Part shown: positions 52,346 to 62,179 of the stretch, one piece after another
How the letters are laid out: every line of letters starts with the position of its first letter
How positions within the stretch are numbered: the stretch's first letter is position 1
Assembly: GCF_004343035.1 (NCBI RefSeq)
Contig: NZ_SMCQ01000011.1
Location: 19,613-83,612, forward strand
DNA from: Longibaculum muris
Lineage (GTDB): Bacteria; Bacillota_I; Bacilli_A; Erysipelotrichales; Coprobacillaceae
DNA: 64,000 nt
Reading direction: 5' to 3'
The notes under the pieces: generated by a model
Database searches by the model: none
Seen by the model: only the letters and a program-made list of their open reading frames with translations
What the model was told of the DNA's origin: nothing
Made by a program: the position numbers and the translations under genes

Positions 52346-53533
52346 TTAGTACATATCATAAGTTAATTGTCCTAATATTTTAACGCCTTCTTTAATCTTA
52401 GCATCTGTAGGTGTTGAGAAATTCATTCTAAAGCTATGACATTCTTTTGTATCATCATCTAAGAATGCGTTTCCTGGAACAACTGCTACATTTTTTTCTA
52501 ATGCTTTTTTAACAAATAATTGCATATCAATATGCTTTGGTAAAGTAACCCAAATAAACATTCCCCCAGTTGGTTTTGTATATTCTACTTCTGGATGGAA
52601 ATATTTTTTCATTTCTGTTAACATCAATTGACACTTATCTTTATAAATCTTTTGAATTGATTGAATATGTGCATCCATATCATACTCTGTTAAATACCTT
52701 GCCATAACCTTTTGCGCCCATAAATTAGAATGAACATCACTTGCTTGCTTAGCAACCGTAAATTTATTCACAATTTCTTCTGGTCCAATACAACAAGCCA
52801 CACGCATTCCTGGAGCAATTATCTTAGATAGACTCGCTGCGTAAATGACCAGTCCATCTTGATCCAATGATTTCATTGAAGGAATCGCATCACCTTCAAA
52901 TCTTAAATCTCCATATGGGTTATCTTCTAAAATCAAAACTTCATACTTTTTAGCAAGTTCTAAAACTTTCTTTCTTACCTCTAGTGACATTGTCATTCCT
53001 GTAGGATTTTGAAAGTTTGGTATAAGATACATAAATTTAGGCTTTGGCTGTTGTTTCAAAATAGTTTCTAAAGCTTCTAAATCTAATTGACCATCTTTAT
53101 ACTCTACCCCTTTTAAAATAGCTCCTAGAGATTTAAAAGCATTTAATGCTCCTAAGAAACTAGGATTCTCACAAATAACAATATCACCCTCATTGCAAAG
53201 ACATTTTGCTGCAAATTCCATAATCTGTTGTGAACCAGAAGTAATAAGCATCTTATCCCCGTCTTTTAATGCTTGTTCATGTCGATTAAAAAATGAAGTT
53301 GCAGCTTCAATCAAACCTTTATCTCCTTCAGTAATTCCATATTGTAAAACACTGATTGGATCATGACTTAAAATATCAGCTGATATTTTTTCAATTTCTT
53401 TAACTGGGAAAGCTTCAGCAGCAGGATTTCCACCTGCAAAACTAATCATATGAGGATCAGCAGTTGCTTTTAAGATTTCTCTAATAGCTGATGCTTTCAC
53501 ATTTGACATTCTATCAGTAAATACGTATTTCAT
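52346..53533 (-). CDS. PLP-dependent aminotransferase, class I/II (2-aminoadipate type)
   Basis: 395 residues. ISFAGGNPAAEAFP at the start, VLQYGITEGDKGL, PNFQNPTGMTMS, and the Schiff-base Lys in AASLSKIIAPGMRV. LysN/aromatic-type aminotransferase without the GntR domain. AAGGGGG ribosome site. Regulated by a promoter carrying a CTAGTTATTAT inverted repeat. Confidence 0.88.
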   Translation of the reverse strand: MKYVFTDRMSNVKASAIREILKATADPHMISFAGGNPAAEAFPVKEIEKISADILSHDPISVLQYGITEGDKGLIEAATSFFNRHEQALKDGDKMLITSGSQQIMEFAAKCLCNEGDIVICENPSFLGALNAFKSLGAILKGVEYKDGQLDLEALETILKQQPKPKFMYLIPNFQNPTGMTMSLEVRKKVLELAKKYEVLILEDNPYGDLRFEGDAIPSMKSLDQDGLVIYAASLSKIIAPGMRVACCIGPEEIVNKFTVAKQASDVHSNLWAQKVMARYLTEYDMDAHIQSIQKIYKDKCQLMLTEMKKYFHPEVEYTKPTGGMFIWVTLPKHIDMQLFVKKALEKNVAVVPGNAFLDDDTKECHSFRMNFSTPTDAKIKEGVKILGQLTYDMY

Positions 53534-53554
53534 TGATATTCCCCCTTATCTTTA

Positions 53555-53593
53555 CTAGTTATTATTATAACCTAATTTTTCGATAATAACTAG
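53555..53593. promoter_or_regulatory. Aminotransferase promoter with 11-bp inverted repeat
   Basis: CTAGTTATTAT (53555-53565) and ATAATAACTAG (53583-53593). On the minus strand TATAAT lies between the arms. Confidence 0.55.
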
Positions 53594-53601
53594 ATATTTA
53601 T
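53573..53601 (+). repeat. 29-bp direct repeat, left copy, at island edge
   Basis: TAATTTTTCGATAATAACTA plus nine more bases, identical to 57582-57610. Confidence 0.9.
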
Positions 53602-53749
53602 AAAAACAAACTATGCAATCCCATTTTCAATACAAGATTATTTACTATACAATCAATCTATTCTAGAAGCTTTTCTTTTTCTCAATTTCAGTGATTGTCA
53701 TCAATAATATTATATAAATTATGAAATATATTTATTATTAAAGTATTTA

Positions 53750-53778
53750 TTGAAATACTTTCAAAACGAAAGTATAAT
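53750..53778 (+). promoter_or_regulatory. Promoter with operator dyad in the spacer
   Basis: TTGAAA, 17 bp, TATAAT. ATACTTTC-AAAAC-GAAAGTAT (53755-53775) fills the spacer. 53602-53749 shows no gene. Confidence 0.65.
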
Positions 53779-53905
53779 GAAAGTGTAGAAATCATAGATA
53801 TGAAAAATCCTTAAAATAATAACATCTATATCCTATATAATATAATTTTATAAACCGTTCTATTCAAAACAAAATAATGATAAATTTTTCAAAGGAGGAA
53901 AAATT

Positions 53906-54250
53906 ATGAAAAGTCCTGAAGTCAATCGATTAATCCTTAGTATTGGTGGTTTAATATGTATGTTTGAAGCCATAAGTATGTATAATTTCTCTTTTATGGG
54001 AGTTCCAGCATTATTATCATGTATTGTTTTATTTATTGCATTGGCTTATTTCAATGATACATTATTCTTTTATATCTGGGGTCTTTTTACAGGAGTGATC
54101 ATATTTATTCCATTGGTTATTGCTTTATTTAATTCATCAAATAATTATATTGCATATGCAGTTGATGGAATATTATCATTGCTATTTATAAGTTTTTTTG
54201 GATTCAAAACTTTTAAAAGACTTCAAATTATAAAAGAAAATAAAGTATAG
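53906..54250 (+). CDS. Small membrane protein (114 residues)
   Basis: AAAGGAGG ribosome site. Four hydrophobic segments (about 8-26, 31-50, 53-72, 80-100) and a basic tail. No family recognised. First gene of the island, under the dyad-containing promoter. Confidence 0.6.
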   Translation: MKSPEVNRLILSIGGLICMFEAISMYNFSFMGVPALLSCIVLFIALAYFNDTLFFYIWGLFTGVIIFIPLVIALFNSSNNYIAYAVDGILSLLFISFFGFKTFKRLQIIKENKV

Positions 54251-54388
54251 CTTACCATTCTCAGCTTTCATTAGTCAAAAATATATTAAGACTTTTATAT
54301 TTATACATTTTCATAATATACAAAATTTATTGAAGCTAACGTTAAAAGAAACTATAATGTAACTATGAACGTATGAAAAGGAGTCTAT

Positions 54389-55057
54389 ATGATTGATAAT
54401 AAAGAAATATTAGAAAAAATAAGAGATGCCCAAAATGATACAAGATATATTCTAGATGATTCTACACCTAAAAAAGGATTAATTAAAACATTAACAATAT
54501 GGTTTTTATCATATCTAATTTTTAGTATAATTCTTTATTTTATTTCAAATTATGCGATGACATCTCTAAATGAAAATCTATTTAGTCTTGTAAGAGTTAT
54601 GACCGTTATTTTATTTTTATTAACAATTGTTATTTATGTTATATCCGTTTATAAAATAAAAATGACTTTCAAAGAGAAAGACTTTTTAACCTTTTTTACC
54701 TGTTTTATTGCCATTATGGCTTTTATAAGAATGATTTTTCCTATTTCATATTGGTTAAAAGCAGATTTTCTACTATCTATTTTTGATAGTTTTCCAATTG
54801 AAAGTTTAGTTGTCATATTAGCTTTATTTGTTTTATTCAATTATTTTCGTACAAAAACAATACTACTTATTATTCTACTCAATATCGTCGGAGAAATAGC
54901 AGTAGTGTATTTTATAAGTAGCTTTTTAAACTCAAATATACCAACTGAAATGATGATAAAGCTTTACGATATGTCTATGATTTTAAAAAACAATGGTGGT
55001 TTTGTTATGATTTCATTTGCTTTCCTTCTTATATTACTGAATTTGAAAAAGGTATAA
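54389..55057 (+). CDS. Six-helix membrane protein paired with a winged-helix regulator
   Basis: 222 residues, AAAAGGAG ribosome site. A soluble N-terminus (1-35: KEILEKIRDAQNDTRYILDD) and about six membrane helices. The next gene starts 3 bp after its stop, so the two are co-expressed. Pairs of this kind often form sensor or resistance units, but I recognise no family. Confidence 0.65.
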   Translation: MIDNKEILEKIRDAQNDTRYILDDSTPKKGLIKTLTIWFLSYLIFSIILYFISNYAMTSLNENLFSLVRVMTVILFLLTIVIYVISVYKIKMTFKEKDFLTFFTCFIAIMAFIRMIFPISYWLKADFLLSIFDSFPIESLVVILALFVLFNYFRTKTILLIILLNIVGEIAVVYFISSFLNSNIPTEMMIKLYDMSMILKNNGGFVMISFAFLLILLNLKKV

Positions 55058-55060
55058 AAG

Positions 55061-55363
55061 ATGACAGAAAATAAGACTTTATCCAATTTATCTTCAGTAT
55101 TTGATTCAGCAACACGTATACAGATTATGGCAAGTCTAACTGTTTCTCCTTTGACATATGCTCAATTGAAAAAAATATGTCAAGTCACAGATGGAAAGTT
55201 ATTTAGGCATATTGATAAATTAATAGAAGAAGGTTTTATAGAATTTGAAAAAGAGAGAAATGATGATATTAAATATAAGCGACATACGATTTATCAACTT
55301 ACAGAAACTGGACGTGATACTTTTCAGCAATTTATGAAATTATTAATGGAATCTATGATCTAA
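55061..55363 (+). CDS. Winged-helix transcriptional regulator (MarR/ArsR-like, HTH_34 type)
   Basis: 100 residues. SVFDSATRIQIMASL, YAQLKKICQVTDGKLFRHIDKLIEEGFIE, then a wing and YQLTETGRDTF. The best candidate to bind the ATACTTT dyads of the island. Confidence 0.82.
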   Translation: MTENKTLSNLSSVFDSATRIQIMASLTVSPLTYAQLKKICQVTDGKLFRHIDKLIEEGFIEFEKERNDDIKYKRHTIYQLTETGRDTFQQFMKLLMESMI

Positions 55364-55407
55364 AAAAGAAGTTAATCAAAATTGCATTGATTAAAATAAT
55401 TATAAAT

Positions 55408-55456
55408 AAAAATGAGTTAAATCTTTGGATTATTTCATGTTTTAACTCATTTTTTA
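55408..55456 (+). terminator. Terminator of the regulator gene
   Basis: AAAATGAGTTAAA and TTTAACTCATTTT form a long stem, followed by T's. Confidence 0.8.
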
Positions 55457-55587
55457 TATCCCATATTTTGCTTAAATAGAACTTAATTTTCATTACATAA
55501 CATATGTCTGGCTTATATAGGTATTAAAAAACCACTCTATAAATGTAAATAATATTTTTACATAAAACGAATGGTTTTAATCATAAC

Positions 55588-55989
55588 TTAACAATCTTTA
55601 TTTTTTAGTTTTTTAAAAAATAAAATTACATTCAATATAAATAAAACGATTAAAGATAATAAATATACAAGATGAAAATTCGAGTTATTATCAAACCATT
55701 TTAAAGTATCAGATTCAAAGCCTCCAAAATATAAAACCAAAAAATTCATTACAAAAATAATAGCCAATAACAATAGATATTTATATCCACAATCTTTTGA
55801 AATCTTTTTCAACATATACAATATGTCTATAATAATCCATCCTATAATATTTAACTCTATAATATAACAAAATATCATAACACCATCTTCTTTCAATTGA
55901 TTTTTAGGAAATTTAAATGTAATGAATAAAAAAATCATATTTTCTCATAGTAATGCAATAATTAAACCAATTAATAATCTTTTTTCAAT
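55588..55989 (-). pseudogene. Membrane protein gene with in-frame TGA
   Basis: From a TTG at 55987-55989 the frame reads LKKRLLIGLIIALL, then TGA (55945-55947), then a 116-residue open part beginning ENMIFLFITFKFPKNQ with three more hydrophobic segments. The shorter open part could still be made from ATG 55938 or 55878. No family recognised. A hairpin (AAAACCA...TGGTTTT, 55528-55580) follows. Confidence 0.4.
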
Positions 55990-55994
55990 TTTCT

Positions 55995-56260
55995 ATTTAT
56001 AAACTTAATTCCCTTCTAGCTTCTACTATTGTTGGATAATAAACATGATTATACATTGGTTCACAAATATAACTATTGATATGATCAACAATTGTATATC
56101 TATAATGATTTTATTCATAAAAATCATAGAAGCAAGAACTATCTTTTATTGCTAAAATCTACTTCTCAATTGGTCGCATGTCTAAAATATTATCATAAGA
56201 AATCAATAAACAACTTTCTTCTAAGCTCCTTTCACCAATATGATGTAACCCCTTTCATAA
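55995..56260 (-). pseudogene. Broken gene of unknown family
   Basis: The minus strand reads HHIGERSLEESCLLISYDN, ILDMRPIEK, TAG, AIKDSSCFYDFYE, TAA, then RYTIVDHINSYICEPMYNH to a stop near 55997: one frame with two internal stops. I do not recognise the family. 56260-56527 holds two operator-like dyads only. Confidence 0.4.
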
Positions 56261-56297
56261 GAATATCTTAACACACTTCACTTTTCACATCAATAAT

Positions 56298-56428
56298 AAC
56301 TTTCGTTTCAAAAGTATTTTAATTGTATTAAGGCATGAAAAATAATATATTTTTCTTGTTTGCTTTACTTAAATTCTATAATTTGTTACACTAATATTAG
56401 AAAAATACTTTCTTTTCAAAAGTATTTT
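56298..56428. promoter_or_regulatory. Two further ATACTTT-type dyads
   Basis: ACTTTCGTTTCAAAAGT near 56299-56315, and AAAATACTTT/AAAGTATTTT arms at 56402-56428, related to the dyad at 53755. Confidence 0.5.
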
Positions 56429-56527
56429 AGCATTTAAATTATTGATAATATGAATAAAATTCAAATGACACAATAACCGATACAGTTATATATAACTGCA
56501 ATTTCATAAACAAAAAGGAGCTCTATT

Positions 56528-56926
56528 ATGAAAAATAAAATTCAAATCAAATATATCATACTTATTGTGATAATCCTTGTCTTAACATGTGGATATTTTT
56601 ATTTAAAAAATTATGAAACACGTATATACGGTCTCTTTGATATGATAGAAGAAAAAGACGGGAAAATATCTATGCGTGTATTAGATGTGGGAAGTAATAG
56701 TTATAAAGGATATGATTTAGTCAAAGTAGAAGATGGTGTATATGAATTTATTCTTAAATGAGGCATTGTTGTTTCCCCTTTTGTTGATACATTATTTCCA
56801 GTTATTATTGAAATTGATAATAAAGATAATCATATTAAGAAAATAATTCAAGAAAATCCTGATAAACAACAAAATCAAGGAGAAAATGATTACGAAATTA
56901 TCTATCCATCTGAAAAGGATTATTAA
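56528..56926 (+). pseudogene. Membrane-anchored protein split by TGA, copy 1
   Basis: The N-terminal part, 77 codons, has a signal-anchor helix and GKISMRVLDVGSNSYKGYDL. It stops at TGA (56759-56761), then continues in the same frame for 54 codons (GIVVSPFVDTLFPVIIEIDN ... PSEKDY). One nonsense change is enough to explain it. A broken paralogue follows. Confidence 0.6.
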
Positions 56927-57113
56927 TCATACAGACACTTCAATAAACATAAAATAAATTACTTTAAAAAAATAATGACTTTTATCCCCATACATACTTA
57001 TGCTTCTTTAATTCAATTTTAAGGATCTGCTAGTAGTAATAATATTAATGAAAGATATCATACTTAGATAAAAACTACTTATCTAATCTACATTTTAAAT
57101 TGGAAGTAACACT

Positions 57114-57441
57114 ATGGATAATCGATTTATTAAAAAACAGTTATATTTATTTCCATCTTAGTAATCATTAGACAAGTTAGCAATATATTCTTGTAATGCA
57201 TTCATAAGCAATGTAACTGAAAATAATAATAAAATATGTATCACTCTTGATAGTGTAAGATTAAGTGGTGGATATAGAGATTATAAGTTAAATGATTTAG
57301 GGAATGGTGTATTCTTTATAGATTTATGGGTCTGACATTGTTTGCCAATATACTCCTTATACTATTGAAACTGATAATACTGATAAAAGAATAAAACAAA
57401 TCAAAGTTATTTCTAAGAATGCTGGTGAAAGTCAATCTTAA
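57114..57441 (+). pseudogene. Paralogue of the split protein, copy 2, frameshifted
   Basis: Reads MDNRFIKKQLYLF, stops, then ICITLDSVRLSGGYRDYKLN and GVFFIDL, a frameshift, and QYTPYTIETDNTDKRIKQIK. The order of motifs matches copy 1. Confidence 0.5.
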
Positions 57442-57581
57442 TTCACACTAATTTATTCTTCTCAATAAGAATCAAATCAGTTAAAAATAGCCTGCCACTT
57501 TTTAATAGAACCCATAATTTCTTCTCACTTTTATTGATAAAAAATAAATCATAATAGTGATAAAATTATCATTGCTTTTTG

Positions 57582-57610
57582 TAATTTTTCGATAATAACT
57601 AGATATTTAT
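57582..57610 (+). repeat. 29-bp direct repeat, right copy, at island edge
   Basis: Identical to 53573-53601; similarity continues for 8 of the next 10 bases. It forms the upstream part of the PII-like gene's promoter (TAGATA, 17 bp, TATAAT). Confidence 0.9.
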
Positions 57611-57648
57611 GAATACAAGCGATATAATAAAGGTAGGTGGTGATGATA

Positions 57649-57987
57649 ATGCAAGTCATATTTGTTGTCTTAAACAAAGTTGATTGTCTAGATGATTTAT
57701 TAGCACGTTTAAAGAAAGCAGGAGTAACTGGGGGAACAATCGTTGATTCTACTGGCATGGTGAAATCAATTGATGAATCTGATGAGAGTTATCTATTGGG
57801 GTCACTACGTTTATTCTTAGAGAACCCACTTCCTGAAAGTAAAACAATTTTCTTTATTGTGAATGATGATCAGGTTGAATTAGTCAGAAAAACAGTTGAT
57901 GATGCAGTTGGAGGAATTAACAATCCTCATACTGGTATTATGTTTGGTATGCCAATTAGTTTTGCTGATGGATTAATGAAAAAATAA
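57649..57987 (+). CDS. PII-like small regulatory protein
   Basis: 112 residues; the ATG is chosen for its spacing from AGGTGG, though two earlier starts exist. MQVIFVVLNKVDCLDDLLARLKKAGVTGGTIVDSTGM resembles the ferredoxin-like fold of PII-type proteins, and the rest (FFIVNDDQVELVRKTVDDAVGG) fits a second beta-alpha-beta unit. Ligand unknown. Confidence 0.6.
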   Translation: MQVIFVVLNKVDCLDDLLARLKKAGVTGGTIVDSTGMVKSIDESDESYLLGSLRLFLENPLPESKTIFFIVNDDQVELVRKTVDDAVGGINNPHTGIMFGMPISFADGLMKK

Positions 57988-57989
57988 CC

Positions 57990-58022
57990 AAAGGACGGCC
58001 ATAAAATCGGTCGTCCTTTTCT
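57990..58022. terminator. Bidirectional terminator
   Basis: AAAGGACGGCC and GGTCGTCCTTT around ATAAAATC, with A's before and T's after. Confidence 0.85.
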
Positions 58023-58023
58023 T

Positions 58024-60486
58024 TTAATCATGAGAAATACTTTCCAAAATATTATTTTTAAGTTCACTATATACAGCAAATACAATCACAAATATAACTA
58101 TAACTCCTAAACTGATGACTGATAATACTTGAGACAATTGAATATAATCAAGCATATTCAAAAATTGTAAATTGGAAAGTAAAATAGAAAGTATAGTATA
58201 GATAATAAAACTGATTATATAAATCGCAAAAGCATACAGGGTGTAAATCATAACAATCTGTTTCTTTGTCATTCCTATAGCTCGATACAATCCAATTTGA
58301 TGTTTACGTGCTATTGCTTTAATCTTACGATTCATATAAACTAATAAAATAATTCCAAACACCAATCCACCAAAGAAAGAAATGTCTTTAAAGGTTATTT
58401 CTTTTAAACTAATAATATGTAATTGTTGAACTGAATTTAAATCATTATACATAACATCAGGATATCTATCTTTGATTTCAAATAATTGCTTCTTTAATGT
58501 AAATTGTGCATCATAATTATTAACATCACAAAATATATTTTGTTCAGTATCTTTTGATATATATTTTTGATAAGTTTGCTTATTTGTAAGAAATTTATAC
58601 ATACCTCCACTACCTATTCCAAAAAATAAACGATTTTCTTTTTGCGTTACATCATCAAAATAAATTGTTCCAACAATTTTCATACGATGACCATTTCCAA
58701 GCTTTCTACTTCCCCAATCATTTGTAAATACTTCTACTTCATCTCCTATATCTAATCCTTTTTCTTGAATATATGAGTCTTTTTTATCCTCATCAAATTG
58801 TTTTTTAGTATAATAACCTCCACTCCCAGAACCATCTTCATGAGCATTCCAAAATTCTTTAACAATAAATACTTCATCTTCATTTTCAGGAAATCTTCCT
58901 TCCATATGATGTGCTAATAAAATATCTTCAACGACAGCTTGATTTTCATAATAAAATAATTCACTTGTTTCTAAATAATAATATTTTGATTCAGGCTGTA
59001 AGTTAAAATTATTTTGACGGCCATAAAGCAGACTTTTTTCTTCAGTAATATCTTGCCAATAAACCTGGATATCATGACTATGTACAATTTGAGTTGAAAC
59101 ACCCTTTATTTGACTTAATGCAGTGAGCTCATCTTGAGAAATGGAATCATCATAGTTTCCTATCGTATAATCATAATCCTCAACATAAAGTGATTTTAAA
59201 TCATCTGTATAAGTATCAATAGTATAAAATAACATCATGTTCCCCATAATTCCTACCATCAATAAGATAATAAGACTGATGGAAGCAGTTTTATTATCTG
59301 TCAATTCTCTTAAAGCTAGTGAAGGAATAGTGACTTTTCTAATCTTTCTTACCTTATGTTTCTTTATAGATTGATGAACTTTACTTGTGAGAGGTATGAA
59401 ATAAGCTTCAAATGAAGGTATAAAATTTACAATAACTGCTACTATAAAAGAAATTGCCAGCTGAACATAAAACGTCTGATTCACAATCATGAGAAATGCA
59501 CCATTCATTAAAGAATGATATAAATAAAGTATAGTAGCACTTAAAATCAAACCACAAACAACTCCAATAATTCCCGCAATAATAATCAATAACAATCCTT
59601 CATACACAATTAATTTTTGTATCTGTTTAGAGGTTGCACCAATCGCTCTCATTAAAACAAAGTTTTCAGTTCGTTTACTCACTGATGAAATCATTGTTCC
59701 TAAAACTCCAATAAATCCTACAATCACAATAACATATCTAAAATAAAGAGAATAGTCATCATATTGATATAATGAATCTTCACCCATTCTTTTATAATTT
59801 CCGCCATATGTTTCCATATTATACTGAATTCTATCTTCAAATTGATTTGTAATAACACTATTCCATAATTGTAAATTATCTTTTGAATAAACAAGGGTTT
59901 GATAATTTGATGTTGGGTGATTGACGGTAATAAAACTTCCTAACGATATAGAATAAATCTGTGAATAATTTTTAGCTATCCCTACTATTTTATAAGGTAA
60001 AGTTTGTTGATGATTTCCATCATTCACTGTTAATTCAATAGTTTGATTAACTTTATGAGGAATATCCAATCCAATCAAACGATCTTCTTCTAAAATAATC
60101 TCACTCGCATTTTGGGGAAATCTTCCTTCTTTTAATTGCAACGCTGTTAAATCTAAAGCAGTATTATCTAAAGATGTCATTTCACCAAGGGACTTCCCTT
60201 GATAATTTACTTCACCCACACGATAAATACGTCCTGATATAATTGAACAATCTTTTTTAAGACTTTTTAATTCATTTTCACTTTCACCATCAATGACTAA
60301 TCCCCACTTCCCATAACGTGTATATTTCTCACGATAGCTTATTTCTTCATATGAAGCATAGAGGATTGCTATGACTGATGATAAGATAAATGTTGTTAGT
60401 AATGAAACAAATATAAATCTATAAAATTTCCTTTGTCTACGAATATTATCAAAGGCTAATTTCTGAATATAATTCTGTTTAAACAT
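58024..60486 (-). CDS. FtsX-type ABC transporter permease
   Basis: 820 residues, two FtsX domains. One membrane helix near 25, a large outer domain, helices about 250-370, a second single helix near 415, another outer domain, and the last three helices near 690-810. Such MacB/Bce-related permeases expel or inactivate peptide antibiotics, or act as sensors with a two-component system. The ATG overlaps the ATPase gene by 8 bp. Confidence 0.9.
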   Translation of the reverse strand: MFKQNYIQKLAFDNIRRQRKFYRFIFVSLLTTFILSSVIAILYASYEEISYREKYTRYGKWGLVIDGESENELKSLKKDCSIISGRIYRVGEVNYQGKSLGEMTSLDNTALDLTALQLKEGRFPQNASEIILEEDRLIGLDIPHKVNQTIELTVNDGNHQQTLPYKIVGIAKNYSQIYSISLGSFITVNHPTSNYQTLVYSKDNLQLWNSVITNQFEDRIQYNMETYGGNYKRMGEDSLYQYDDYSLYFRYVIVIVGFIGVLGTMISSVSKRTENFVLMRAIGATSKQIQKLIVYEGLLLIIIAGIIGVVCGLILSATILYLYHSLMNGAFLMIVNQTFYVQLAISFIVAVIVNFIPSFEAYFIPLTSKVHQSIKKHKVRKIRKVTIPSLALRELTDNKTASISLIILLMVGIMGNMMLFYTIDTYTDDLKSLYVEDYDYTIGNYDDSISQDELTALSQIKGVSTQIVHSHDIQVYWQDITEEKSLLYGRQNNFNLQPESKYYYLETSELFYYENQAVVEDILLAHHMEGRFPENEDEVFIVKEFWNAHEDGSGSGGYYTKKQFDEDKKDSYIQEKGLDIGDEVEVFTNDWGSRKLGNGHRMKIVGTIYFDDVTQKENRLFFGIGSGGMYKFLTNKQTYQKYISKDTEQNIFCDVNNYDAQFTLKKQLFEIKDRYPDVMYNDLNSVQQLHIISLKEITFKDISFFGGLVFGIILLVYMNRKIKAIARKHQIGLYRAIGMTKKQIVMIYTLYAFAIYIISFIIYTILSILLSNLQFLNMLDYIQLSQVLSVISLGVIVIFVIVFAVYSELKNNILESISHD

Positions 60487-61159
60487 GCTGATCACCTACA
60501 ATTTGACCATCCTCAATAGTAATCACACGATCTGCTTTATTGGCCATCATTGCATCATGAGTCACCATGACAATCGTTTGGTTATACTTTCTTTGAGAGA
60601 GTTTTAATAAATCCATAACTTCTTCACTATTTTGTGAATCAAGATTCCCAGTTGGTTCATCAAGCAATATTAAAGATGGTTTTGAAGCCAAGGCTCTGGC
60701 AATTGCTACTCGTTGTTGTTGTCCACCAGAGAGCTCATCAATGTACGCTAATTTCTTTTCTTGTAACCCTAACATTGAAATAATATCTTCTACATATTCT
60801 TTATCTTCTTTCCGTCCATCTAGACACATAGGTAAGATAATATTTTCATAGACATTTTGACTAGGAATCAAATTAAAGAATTGAAAAACAAAACCAATTT
60901 TTCTTCTTCGTAAAATAGTCATTTCATCTTCTTTTAAATGATATAACGAAATACCATCAACTAAGACTTCTCCTTTTTGTGGTTTTTCCAATCCTCCCAT
61001 AACATGTAATAAAGTTGATTTCCCTGAACCACTTTTCCCTACAATTGTTACAAAAGTTCCTTGTTCAATATCCAAAGAAACATTCTTTAGTGCTTCTACC
61101 TTTGCTTCATTTTCTCCATAACTTTTAAAAACATCAGTTATCGTTACAACCTTTTCCAT
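60479..61159 (-). CDS. ABC transporter ATPase (MacB/LolD type)
   Basis: 226 residues. Walker [11 protein letters not shown]-loop [11 protein letters not shown], signature [15 protein letters not shown], Walker [16 protein letters not shown] chosen after AGGAGG. Confidence 0.94.
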   Translation of the reverse strand: MEKVVTITDVFKSYGENEAKVEALKNVSLDIEQGTFVTIVGKSGSGKSTLLHVMGGLEKPQKGEVLVDGISLYHLKEDEMTILRRRKIGFVFQFFNLIPSQNVYENIILPMCLDGRKEDKEYVEDIISMLGLQEKKLAYIDELSGGQQQRVAIARALASKPSLILLDEPTGNLDSQNSEEVMDLLKLSQRKYNQTIVMVTHDAMMANKADRVITIEDGQIVGDQHV

Positions 61160-61198
61160 ATATTCCACCTCCTATCTTTATTATAAGAAAACTATCTT

Positions 61199-61212
61199 AC
61201 ACTTTTATGACA
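61199..61212. promoter_or_regulatory. Response-regulator box of the ABC operon
   Basis: ACACTTTTATGACA; on the minus strand TGTCA-N6-TGTAA, ahead of a TATAAT. It lies over the 3' end of the kinase gene. Confidence 0.55.
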
Positions 61213-62179
61213 CCTTGTATTTATCATTCATTTGAAATAATGGAAAGGTTATTTCAAAAACGACTCCATTATCATTATAAGCAATCACTAATCCATGATG
61301 TTTTTCAATAATTTCTTTTGATAAAGCCAATCCTATGCCTACTCCTTGTTGTTTAGCAGAATGATAGAATCTTTCAAAGATATGGGGTAAATCTTTTTCT
61401 TTGATTTCTTCACCATTATTATAAATAAAGCATTTGATATATTGTTGATGTTCTTCAAAAGTTACCTTAATCTTTGAACATCCATGTTCCAAGGAATTTT
61501 TAATAATATTTGATAAAGCTTCTTGTAACCAGCTTTCATCATAATAGAGATAAGCTTCAGTTTTTTCAATTGTTATGGAAGTAGATGTTTGTTGAATCAA
61601 TGAATGTAATGCTTGTAAAGACAATTGAAAGACTTCATATATTGGTAAATATTGAAAATCAAAATCAACCTGACTTCCTTGTAATTTTGCTAGTTTTAAT
61701 AAGCTGTTGATAAGATATTTCATTTTTTCTATTTGTTGTTGTGTTTCTATAAGATAATGGTGAGGTTGTTCTTCTAATAGTAATTCATTATAAATAGAAA
61801 CACTTGCAAGTGGTGTTTTTAATTGATGACAAATATCTTCTATTGTTTGTCTTAACTTATTCTTTTCTTTTTGAATGGTTTCTTGATATGCTGTTGTTCT
61901 TTTTTTCAAAATGACAATTTCATCATATAATAAACCTAAATCTCCATCTTTAATCATAAACTCCTGATCTCCAGAAGCAAAATCAATCACATGACGCATA
62001 TCAGTAAATAATGATTTTAATATTCTCTTAGATGAATAATACATATAAAAAATACATAAAACACTATCTATAAATAATATTTCTTTTGATAAAGAAAATA
62101 TATAAATCAATAAAAGAATGATGATAGATACCATCATTTTGTAACGTAATAGTATAAATTCACGATTATTTGTTTCCAT
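61205..62179 (-). CDS. Sensor histidine kinase
   Basis: 324 residues from the ATG that follows GAGGTG and overlaps the regulator gene by 14 bp. Two N-terminal membrane helices with almost no outer loop (about 10-50), H-box CHQLKTPLASV, N-box SNIIKNSLEHG, G-box GVGIGLALSKEII. Intramembrane-sensing type, usual with antibiotic-peptide ABC transporters. Confidence 0.92.
   Translation of the reverse strand: METNNREFILLRYKMMVSIIILLLIYIFSLSKEILFIDSVLCIFYMYYSSKRILKSLFTDMRHVIDFASGDQEFMIKDGDLGLLYDEIVILKKRTTAYQETIQKEKNKLRQTIEDICHQLKTPLASVSIYNELLLEEQPHHYLIETQQQIEKMKYLINSLLKLAKLQGSQVDFDFQYLPIYEVFQLSLQALHSLIQQTSTSITIEKTEAYLYYDESWLQEALSNIIKNSLEHGCSKIKVTFEEHQQYIKCFIYNNGEEIKEKDLPHIFERFYHSAKQQGVGIGLALSKEIIEKHHGLVIAYNDNGVVFEITFPLFQMNDKYKVS

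Larger units (their letters stand above)
53602..57581. mobile_element. Island of 4 kb flanked by exact 29-bp direct repeats
   Basis: It separates two otherwise ordinary genes, an aminotransferase and a PII-like gene, that would be divergent neighbours sharing one promoter segment. Inside are small membrane proteins, a winged-helix regulator and several broken genes; no transposase or integrase is visible. Confidence 0.5.

Noticed and set aside
55588..57441. TGA read as tryptophan or selenocysteine in the island
   Set aside because: Intact genes of the island use TGG for Trp and genes of the window use TGA as stop; no SECIS-like hairpin was seen. Kept only as a low-rank check.
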